Of a stretch of 64,000 nucleotides of DNA, positions 26,273 to 37,390 are shown piece after piece; position 1 is the first letter of the stretch, and each line of letters begins with the position of its first letter. This stretch comes from Brevundimonas vitisensis. GTDB lineage: Bacteria; Pseudomonadota; Alphaproteobacteria; Caulobacterales; Caulobacteraceae. The notes under the pieces are model-generated. The model was given only the letters and a program-made list of their open reading frames with translations. It ran no database searches and was not told where the DNA came from. The stretch is taken from positions 992,001 to 1,056,000 of the forward strand of contig NZ_CP067977.1 in assembly GCF_016656965.1 (NCBI RefSeq), given 5' to 3'. The translations under genes were made by a program, and so were the position numbers.

Positions 26273-27450
26273 GTGGGATCTCGGCTGAACTGGCTCTGGC
26301 GGCTGCCTGCTGTCGTCGACCGCCCTCCGCGCAGCGAAACGCGGCGGTGATTGCGGCTGCCGAAGGAATCGACTGGCCCCGCTTCGCGCGCGTCCTGGCC
26401 CGGCACCGGATCACGGCATTGGCCCTGGACGGCCTGCGACAGGCCGGGGTCGCATTGCCCGAAGCCGTGGCGGCAAGGTTGAAGCCCATCGCCGTTCGCG
26501 AAACCCATCGATCGCTGGCCATGGCCGCCGAGACGGCCCAGCTTCAGAAAGCGTGCGATGCGGCGGGCCTGCCCTGCGCCTTCGTCAAGGGCGCAAGCCT
26601 GGCGGCCCTGGCCTATGGCGACGCGGGCATCAAGAAGTCTCACGATATCGACCTGCTGACGACGCCAGAGGCGGCAGTCGAGGTCCGCGCCCTGCTGGAG
26701 AGCCGGGGCTATCGCATGACGCTTCCGGCCGATCTGGATGCGGCGCGCTTCCTGGTCCTGATCGAGCATCACAAGGAGGCCGCCTTCGTCCACGGCGTCA
26801 CCGGCCATATGGTCGACCTGCACTGGCGGCTACTGGATCAGGCCTGGGTTCTGCCAGGGATCGATGTGGCCGATGCGGTTCGGACCGTCGGCCTGGGCGG
26901 TGTCCCGGTACGAACCCTGCCGGACCCGGCGCTGTTCGCCTATCTGTGCGTGCACGGATCGGCCCATGCCTGGAACCGTCTGAAGTGGTCGGCGGACCTG
27001 AACGCCTTCCTGTCTCATCGCTCACAGGACGTCGTCGAGCATCTATACGAGGCGGCCGTGGCCATGGGGGCTGGCCGCGCCCCGGCCATGGGGCTGATCC
27101 TTTGCCAGCGGCTCTATGGGTTGGAGGTGTCGCCGTCGCTCGCTGATGTTCTGAAGCGGGATCGGATCGCTCAAGCCCTGGCCGACAACGCCCTGGCCTG
27201 TTTGAACTACGGTCAGGGGGCGGTGGAACTGCCTCTGCCCTATTCGCTTCCTGTCGTGCGGATCAAGCTGGCGCAGCTGTTCCTGATGCCCGGTGCCGGC
27301 CATCTGAAACGCGAGCTGGCCCGGCGGATGAACTCGCCGGACGACCGGATCAAGCTGGGCCTGCCCCCGGCGCTGAGTTTCCTCTATCTGCCGCTGCGGG
27401 TGCCGCTTTGGCTGATGCGCCATGGGCGCGCGCTGATCGGACGGCGATGA
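26269..27450 (+). CDS. PF14907-type nucleotidyltransferase-family protein
   Basis: The 393-residue protein has the NTP-transferase pattern FVKGASLAALAYGDAGIKKSHDIDLLTT, where SHDIDLL supplies the metal-binding acids, then HHKEAAFVHGVTGHMVDLHWRL. Nucleotidyltransferases of this family occur in lasso-peptide loci such as pseudomycoidin, next to an HPrK-like kinase. It overlaps the ABC and B2 genes by ATGA on either side, so it belongs to the same translational unit. Its substrate is not known. Confidence 0.83.
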   Translation: MSGISAELALAAACCRRPPSAQRNAAVIAAAEGIDWPRFARVLARHRITALALDGLRQAGVALPEAVAARLKPIAVRETHRSLAMAAETAQLQKACDAAGLPCAFVKGASLAALAYGDAGIKKSHDIDLLTTPEAAVEVRALLESRGYRMTLPADLDAARFLVLIEHHKEAAFVHGVTGHMVDLHWRLLDQAWVLPGIDVADAVRTVGLGGVPVRTLPDPALFAYLCVHGSAHAWNRLKWSADLNAFLSHRSQDVVEHLYEAAVAMGAGRAPAMGLILCQRLYGLEVSPSLADVLKRDRIAQALADNALACLNYGQGAVELPLPYSLPVVRIKLAQLFLMPGAGHLKRELARRMNSPDDRIKLGLPPALSFLYLPLRVPLWLMRHGRALIGRR

Positions 27451-27869
27451 ACAGTCTCGTGCGTAAGTTCCGGCGGCTGATGCTGCTGGCCGAGGCCTTT
27501 GTGCTGTCGATCGCGGCGGCGGCAGCGGTCGCCTTTGTGCCGTTCAAGCGGATTGCCGCCTGGTCCAGCCGCCAGCCCCCGCCCCAGCGCGTGCCCGCCG
27601 ACCCGCTGCCTGCTGTGCGGCGGGTCCGATGGGCCGTACGGTTGTGGGCCAAGGTCGTGCCGTGGCGTTCCATGTGTTTCGAACAGGCCCTGTCGGCCCA
27701 GTGGATGCTGCGCCGACGTGGCGTGGCCACCACCCTGTTCTATGGCGTGGCCAAGGACCCGGAAAAGGGCTTCATCGCCCACACCTGGGTCAAGAGCGGC
27801 GACCGACCGGTCGTGGGCTGCGAGAACGCTTCGGACTTCACGGAACTGGCGCGGTTTCCGGCGGCCTAG
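27447..27869 (+). CDS. Lasso-peptide B2 leader peptidase (transglutaminase-like)
   Basis: The 140-residue protein starts MNSLVRKFRRLMLLAEAFVL at the ATGA overlap with the nucleotidyltransferase gene. It has the transglutaminase-like Cys of a B2 peptidase in WRSMCFEQALSAQWMLRRRG (Cys77), His112 in IAHTWV and a candidate Asp119 in KSGDRP. B2 removes the precursor leader so that C can close the ring. It is the last protein gene of the plus-strand block and is followed at once by three precursor genes. Confidence 0.88.
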   Translation: MNSLVRKFRRLMLLAEAFVLSIAAAAAVAFVPFKRIAAWSSRQPPPQRVPADPLPAVRRVRWAVRLWAKVVPWRSMCFEQALSAQWMLRRRGVATTLFYGVAKDPEKGFIAHTWVKSGDRPVVGCENASDFTELARFPAA

Positions 27870-27989
27870 GCTGGCTGAAATTGCCGATTTTTGAGCCGAC
27901 TCTATTGCGACGATCTTGCGTAGCTTGTCAGCATTCTGCAAACGCTGCTGCGAAGACTCATACGCCACCACTATCAAGGGGATAAGTCC

Positions 27990-28121
27990 ATGAACGACAA
28001 TCACGCCGAAGCATACGAGGGCAAGCTGGAATGGTCCGCGCCCAAAATCGACATCTCACAGGTCGCCGGCGCTGAAGTCGGCACGGTCGATGGTTCAGAC
28101 GCCACGTTTGTGGGTTCCTGA
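27990..28121 (+). CDS. Lasso-type RiPP precursor 2 (43 residues)
   Basis: The peptide starts MNDNHAEAYEGKLEWSAPKI with AGGGG about nine bases before the ATG. Trp15 opens the WSAPKIDI leader motif; then Ala28-Glu29-Val30 and Gly31. The predicted core runs from Gly31 to Ser43 (GTVDGSDATFVGS), with Asp37 at core position 7. An Asp at core position 4 is too early for known ring sizes. The core is one residue longer than those of the other three. It follows B2 by 120 bases. Confidence 0.83.
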   Translation: MNDNHAEAYEGKLEWSAPKIDISQVAGAEVGTVDGSDATFVGS

Positions 28122-28147
28122 CGAAGCTCAAGAACAATGACCGTTCA

Positions 28148-28180
28148 GACCGGGCTGGAGCGATCCAGCCCGGTCTTTTC
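28148..28180 (+). terminator. Intrinsic terminator after precursor 2
   Basis: An 11-bp stem GACCGGGCTGG / CCAGCCCGGTC (28148-28158, 28165-28175) with loop AGCGAT is followed by TTTTC. Near-identical sequence follows precursor 4 at 28661. A high-abundance terminator directly after a precursor gene fits strong precursor expression. Confidence 0.85.
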
Positions 28181-28183
28181 ATG

Positions 28184-28254
28184 TCAGGCGCGCCGTGCGA
28201 CCTGAGCCGAGGGTTCTTCCACCGCAGGATGTGACGGAAGTTGAGCAGGGCCGC
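28184..28254 (-). pseudogene. gltB 3'-end remnant
   Basis: About 71 bases match the last codons of gltB (true copy 28695-28766), including the ARRA-stop end and the LLNFRH segment. A one-base deletion (CCGCAGG-AT against CGGCAGTAC) breaks the frame. It has no start and no function as coding sequence, and is a footprint of the local duplication that multiplied the precursor gene. Confidence 0.85.
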
Positions 28255-28325
28255 TTGAGTCGACTTCACCGCTCTGTCAGCGTCGTGCGCAGTGTACGGT
28301 TGCAATCAAAGAGTGGAGATGTGCG

Positions 28326-28454
28326 ATGACCAAACGGACCATCACGAACGACGCCGACAAGCCGGAATGGACGGCACCTGAGATCGACGTCATGCAGGGC
28401 AACGATGCAGAAGGTGGTGGCTCTACCAATGCCGACTCCAACGCCGCCAGCTGA
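28326..28454 (+). CDS. Lasso-type RiPP precursor 3 (42 residues)
   Basis: The peptide starts MTKRTITNDADKPEWTAPEI with GGAG seven bases before the ATG. Trp15 opens WTAPEIDV; Ala28-Glu29-Gly30 precede Gly31. The predicted core is Gly31 to Ser42 (GGSTNADSNAAS), with Asp37 at position 7. This is the most divergent leader but it keeps the exact spacing from Trp to Gly1 (16 residues) and to Asp (22). It has no close duplicate, unlike precursors 2 and 4. Confidence 0.82.
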   Translation: MTKRTITNDADKPEWTAPEIDVMQGNDAEGGGSTNADSNAAS

Positions 28455-28507
28455 CTTTTGTTAGTCGGCGACGAGTAGAACGCCGACCACTATCAGGGGA
28501 TAATTCC

Positions 28508-28633
28508 ATGAACGATCACACCGAAAATGACGCGGGCAAGCTGGAATGGTCCGCGCCGCAAATCGATCTCACCGCTGCCACCGAAGCAGAGAACGGCAGT
28601 TCTGTCGGAGGCGACATTACGCTTGCATCCTGA
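28508..28633 (+). CDS. Lasso-type RiPP precursor 4 (41 residues)
   Basis: The peptide starts MNDHTENDAGKLEWSAPQI. Trp14 opens WSAPQIDL; Ala27-Glu28-Asn29 precede Gly30. The predicted core is Gly30 to Ser41 (GSSVGGDITLAS), with Asp36 at position 7. Its leader is close to that of precursor 2 (GKLEWSAP). The gene ends 27 bases before a terminator that also borders gltB. Confidence 0.83.
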   Translation: MNDHTENDAGKLEWSAPQIDLTAATEAENGSSVGGDITLAS

Positions 28634-28660
28634 ACGGCTAGCCATGCTGAGGATGTGAGG

Positions 28661-28690
28661 CCGGGCTGGAGCGATCCAGCCCGGTCTTTT
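28661..28690 (+). terminator. Intrinsic terminator after precursor 4
   Basis: A 9-bp stem CCGGGCTGG / CCAGCCCGG with loop AGCGAT is followed by TCTTTT. It lies five bases from the gltB stop codon on the opposite strand and marks the right edge of the peptide locus. Confidence 0.82.
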
Positions 28691-28694
28691 CGTT

Positions 28695-33169
<4,475 letters not shown>

Positions 33170-33173
<4 letters not shown>

Positions 33174-34630
33174 GCGGCAACTCTCGCCGAAATGGATGGG
33201 GCACGCGCCGTCAGCCAGGCGTCGATCTCGGCGGCAGCGTCCTGGCCGTCGCGCACGGCCCAGACGACCAGCGAGGCACCGCGCACGATATCGCCTGCCG
33301 CAAACACCCCTTCCAGGGTCGTTGCCTTGGTCCGGCCCGCCGTCCGAACTGTGCGCCAATCGGTCAGGGCCAGGTCGGGCGAGACGAAACGACCGGGGAT
33401 GTCTTCGGGCTCGAAGCCCAGGGCTTCGATCACCATGTCGGCGGGGCGATCGAACTCGCCCCCCGGCACTTCCTCGACGCTCCAGCGGCCATCGGCCCCT
33501 TGCGCGGACAGGGCCATGCGGATCGAGCGCACGCCGGTGACGCCGCCCGCGCCGCCCAGGACGGCGCGGGGCGAGGCCAGCCATTCGAAGACGATGCCTT
33601 CTTCCTCGGCATTGGCGACCTCGCGCGCACTGCCGGGCATGTTGTCGCGATCGCGGCGATACAGGCAGACGACCGAGGCCGCGCCCTGGCGGATCGCGGT
33701 GCGGACACAGTCCATGGCCGTATCACCGCCCCCGATCACCACGACGCGCTTGCCCTGGGCACTCAGCGAACCGTCGACCACCGCAGGGACGACATCGCCC
33801 AGCCCCGTCCGGTTCGAGGCGATCAGATAATCCAGGGCCGCAACGACCCCATGCGACCCGCAGCCCGGCGCAGTCAGTCGACGCGCCTGATAGACGCCCG
33901 TGGCGATCAGGACGGCATCGTGGCGCGAGCGCACCTCGGCAAAGGAAAGATCGCCTTCGCCCGATCCGCCGATATCGACGCCCAGCTCGAACACCACGCC
34001 GCCGTCGATCAGACGGTCGACCCGGCGCTGGACGACGTGTTTTTCAAGCTTGAAGCCCGGGATGCCATAGATCAGCAGCCCGCCGGCCCGATCGTGCCGA
34101 TCATAGACCGTGACGGCATAGCCGGCGCTCCGCAGGCGATCGGCGGCCGCCAGACCCGCCGGACCCGCGCCCACGATCCCCACCGACTGCCCCCGCTCGA
34201 CCAGGGGTCGGATCGGTGTGACCCAGCCGTTCTCGAACGCCATATCGCCCAGCCAGCGCTCGACCGAGCCGATGGTGACGGTCTCCCAGCCGGATTGCTC
34301 CAGCGTGCAGGAGCCTTCGCACAGCCGGTCCTGCGGGCAGATGCGGCCGCAGATTTCGGGCATGGTGGAGGTCGCTTCGGACTGACGCCAGGCCTCCTCG
34401 GCCCGGCCTTCGGCGGCCAGCTTCAGCCAGTCGGGAATGTTGTTCTCCAGCGGACAACCCGACTGGCAGAATGGCACGCCGCACTGGGCACAGCGGCTGG
34501 CCTGGGTGGTCCCGGCAGCCGGGGCGAAGTCGGCATAGATCTCGTCAAAAGCACGCACGCGATCGTTGGCCGACATCTTGGCCGGCCCGACGCGCGGCGT
34601 GACGACAAAGGTTTGATTGGCGGACTTCAA
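33170..34630 (-). CDS. gltD: Glutamate synthase small subunit
   Basis: GltD carries FAD and passes electrons from NADPH to GltB. The product (about 486 residues) has the N-terminal Cys clusters CAQCGVPFCQSGCP and CGRICPQDRLCEGSC for two 4Fe-4S centres, an FAD-binding GAGPAGLAAADRL and an NADPH-binding GGGDTAMDCVRTA. Start: TTG 34630 (MKSANQTFVVTPRVG) gives the usual N-terminal length; TTG 34663 and ATG 34576 are alternatives. Its stop overlaps gltB ATG. The adjacent porin and amtB genes make a nitrogen block. Confidence 0.93.
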
Positions 34631-34837
34631 CGGACTCTGGCCTCGGACAGCGGGGCATCGCAATTAGCGGCTTGCAGCAAATTCGGCAATATGATTGCCA
34701 CGGAATGATGCCGATGCAGCCAAATAGACAAAAAATAGCGCCATAGGCGCTATCATTGGACAATCATTTCCAGCGCTCGACCTTCAGCCGCGAACGCCGT
34801 TGTGCGGCTGTCCGGTTTCCCGGACAGCCGCGACGGA

Positions 34838-35530
34838 TCAGAAGGCGTACTTCAAGGTGGCAACGCCACGTCCTTCGGACAGGGTGCCGTCGTAGTCGGT
34901 GTCGTGATAGCGGACGTCCAGACCGATACCCGCCACCAGCGGAAGGCCAAGGCCGACGTTCCAGGTGGTGTAGTCCTCGTTGACGTCCAGCGACTGGAAG
35001 CCGACCGCACCAGAGACCGACACACCGTTATCGGCCGCATAGGCAGCGTTCACCTCGCCATAGACGGCTTCTTCATCCAGGCCGAAGAAGTCGGGCGAGA
35101 TATAGGCCGCCGCACCGATGGTGTAGGGGCCGATGGCGCGCGAGGCCGCCAGCTTCACTTCAAGATAGTCATAGTCGACGCCATCGGGAGCATCGACATA
35201 CAGATAGCCGACCACGCCGACGTCGAATGCAAAGCCGGCCGCTTCGGTGCGATAGCCGCCATACACATCGACCTCGGCATCGGTGCTGTCGCCGAAGTCG
35301 ACATTTGAGGCCCATGCCCCAGCGTAAAAGGAGCCGACGGTGGCATCGACGCCGCCGAAGACTGCGGGATCTTCATTGGTCTGGCTGAAGCCGCGGAAGA
35401 CATAGTCGCTGGTCACGCCCGCATTGAAGGCGAACTCCGGCGTGGACTGGGCCTGCGCCGCACCGGCCATGGCCAGCTGGCCCAGGGCAACAACGGCCGC
35501 CGCAGCGGCGATGGCAAAGGTCTTTTTCAT
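34838..35530 (-). CDS. TorF-family putative outer-membrane porin
   Basis: The 230-residue protein has a signal peptide (MKKTFAIAAAAAVVALGQLAMAGAAQAQ) and then FNAGVTSDYVFRGFSQTNEDPAVFGG, the entry sequence of the TIGR02001 porin family, followed by strand-rich sequence ending VATLKYAF with a terminal Phe. Such proteins are predicted to be barrels. ATG 35530 is preceded by AGGGG. It follows amtB on the same strand by 111 bases, suggesting that it may help nitrogen compounds cross the outer membrane. Confidence 0.83.
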   Translation of the reverse strand: MKKTFAIAAAAAVVALGQLAMAGAAQAQSTPEFAFNAGVTSDYVFRGFSQTNEDPAVFGGVDATVGSFYAGAWASNVDFGDSTDAEVDVYGGYRTEAAGFAFDVGVVGYLYVDAPDGVDYDYLEVKLAASRAIGPYTIGAAAYISPDFFGLDEEAVYGEVNAAYAADNGVSVSGAVGFQSLDVNEDYTTWNVGLGLPLVAGIGLDVRYHDTDYDGTLSEGRGVATLKYAF

Positions 35531-35641
35531 TTCAAGTATCCCCTTGTTTTCTCGATGGTCGTTTCTGTTTGAAGGCACGTCTCAGGCAGGTCCGGCGAAC
35601 CGGTTGGCGGGCGCGGATGGGAAGCTCCGCGCCCGGCCGGA

Positions 35642-36991
35642 TCACGGGGCTTCGAGAGCCTCGCCGTGAAGGTGGGTGTCCAGGCCTTCGGCTTCCTGGG
35701 ATTCCGACACTCGCAGGCCCGTGGTGAACTTGCAGAGGATCAGGATGATGAAGGTGCCGATGGCGCTGTAGACGATCGTCCAGGCCAGCCCCATCGCCTG
35801 GGTCCCGATGTTGGCCCCTTCGGACAGGCTGTTGATGGTGGTGGTGGCCAGCAGGCCGGTCAGCAGCGCCCCGATCAGGCCGCCCGCACCGTGGATGCCA
35901 AAGGCGTCCAGCGAGTCGTCGTAGCGCAGCAGCTTCTTGATCCAGACCGAGAAGATATAGCAGCCCGCACCCGAGACCAGGCCGATGATGACCGCGCCCT
36001 TCGGATCGACGAAGCCGGCGGCCGGGGTGATGCCCACCAGGCCGGCCACGATGCCCGACAGCATGCCGATCAGCGAGACCTTCTTCTTCTCGATGACCTC
36101 GATCAACTTCCACGACAGGGCCGCAGCCGCCGCCGCCAGGATCGTATTCAGCAGGGCCACGGCCATCAGGTCGTTGGCCGCACCGGCCGAGCCGGCATTG
36201 AACCCGATCCAGCCGACCAGCAGCAGGGAGGCGCCGATCAGGGTCAGGACAGGGTTGTGCGCGACGATCGGCTCGGTGCCATATCCCTTACGGCGTCCCA
36301 GGAAGACCGCGCAGACCAGGCCCGCCACGCCGGAGTTGACGTGAACAACCGCGCCGCCCGCGAAGTCCAGAACACCCGCCGAACCCAGGAAGCCGCCACC
36401 CCACACCCAGTGACAGATTGGGGCATAGATGAACAAGGTCCACAGCAGGGTGAACAGCAGCAGGGCGGAATATTTGAACCGCTCTGCGAACGCTCCGGTA
36501 ATCAGCGCCGGCGTGATGATGGCGAAGGTCATCTGGAACGAGATGAACAGAAACTCGGGAATGCCCGGCAGCAGGCTGTTGGCGCTCTGCAGGGTCACAT
36601 TGTTCAGCAGCAGCATGTCGAAGCTGCCGAAATAGGGCTGGATCTGCTCGGCGGAGAGACCGAACAGCCCATTGGCCGATCCGAAGGCGATGCTGTAGCC
36701 CGCCAGAAACCAGGCCAGGGTCACGACGGCGAAGACGCCGACGGACTGGGTGATGGTGGCGATCACGTTTTTGCGTCGCACCATGCCGCCGTAGAACAAC
36801 GCCAGACCCGGCAGGGTCATCAACAGGACGAGGGCCGTGGAGGTCCCCAGCCAGGCCGTTCCTGCGGCATCCAATTCCAGCGCAGCCTGGTGTCCCAGAA
36901 GGGGCGCGGCATGCGCCATACCCCCGGCGGCAAGCGCAAGCCCCGTTCCGAGTGCGAGACCGCCTGCAAGGCGGTGCCAGTGTCGTGTCAT
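35642..36991 (-). CDS. amtB: Ammonium transporter (Amt family)
   Basis: The 449-residue product starts with a cleavable signal (MTRHWHRLAGGLALGTGLALAAGGMAHA) and then has about eleven helices with Amt motifs: ALFYGGMVRRKNVIAT, DFAGGAVVHVNSGVAGL, FGIHGAGGLIGALLTGLLA. It conducts ammonium or ammonia. GGGGGATC lies before ATG 36991. Amt genes usually sit beside glnK, but no PII gene is present within this window; the regulator must be elsewhere. It lies upstream of the TorF-type porin on the same strand. Confidence 0.93.
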   Translation of the reverse strand: MTRHWHRLAGGLALGTGLALAAGGMAHAAPLLGHQAALELDAAGTAWLGTSTALVLLMTLPGLALFYGGMVRRKNVIATITQSVGVFAVVTLAWFLAGYSIAFGSANGLFGLSAEQIQPYFGSFDMLLLNNVTLQSANSLLPGIPEFLFISFQMTFAIITPALITGAFAERFKYSALLLFTLLWTLFIYAPICHWVWGGGFLGSAGVLDFAGGAVVHVNSGVAGLVCAVFLGRRKGYGTEPIVAHNPVLTLIGASLLLVGWIGFNAGSAGAANDLMAVALLNTILAAAAAALSWKLIEVIEKKKVSLIGMLSGIVAGLVGITPAAGFVDPKGAVIIGLVSGAGCYIFSVWIKKLLRYDDSLDAFGIHGAGGLIGALLTGLLATTTINSLSEGANIGTQAMGLAWTIVYSAIGTFIILILCKFTTGLRVSESQEAEGLDTHLHGEALEAP

Positions 36992-37390
36992 CTTTGATCC
37001 CCCAATGATGCATTTCGCATTAGCGAACTGTTTACGCGGCATTGGAAAAGCGCAAGGGGATCGCAAGAGATCAGAGCACTTTTCGTGCCCTGTTACCGGT
37101 AATTTTGCGTATATATCAGCAATTTTATCCCTCCATTGAAGTGTGCATCGCAACATATGCCCAGCTTTATGGTCAAGGTTGGCTGGATTTGTCGGGAAAG
37201 GACATTCTGACGAAAAACCGTCAAATTTCGTCGATCCCACACGAAACGTGGCCCTCATGCATCGTCCCGACGCGGACAGATCGTCACGACTGCGTCGGCA
37301 CTTGGTCACAGGGCAGCAATCGACACGTCGCGCCTCCGACACTGACCGCCGTTAACCCGCCTCAAAGCGTCAAGCTTGGGGGATATTCAG
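36992..37390. other. Divergent intergenic region between amtB and a TonB receptor
   Basis: These 399 bases hold no credible gene. An AT-rich stretch at about 37085-37140 (TTGCGTATATATCAGC and neighbours) stands out against the high-GC genome and probably contains the promoters for both directions. I could not fit a convincing promoter pair or a nitrogen-control (sigma-54/NtrC) site. Confidence 0.55.

Larger units (their letters stand above)
27963..28254 (+). repeat. Copy 1 of a precursor-terminator-gltB-end duplication
   Basis: This segment holds an upstream CACTATCA-GGGGATAA ribosome-site region, precursor 2, a terminator and a gltB 3' remnant. It aligns in the same order with 28481-28766, which holds precursor 4, its terminator and the true gltB end. 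Gene-to-terminator distance is 26 against 27 bases. Precursor 3 lies between the copies. Confidence 0.8.

Noticed and set aside
28461..28487. Terminator after precursor 3
   Set aside because: GTCGGCG/CGCCGAC can pair across a 10-base loop, but no U-run follows. Precursors 3 and 4 are more likely on one transcript.
36968..36985. Sigma-54-like TGGCAC...TTGCA on the minus strand near amtB
   Set aside because: The GG-to-GC spacing is one base short of the consensus and the motif lies within the amtB coding sequence, downstream of its start.
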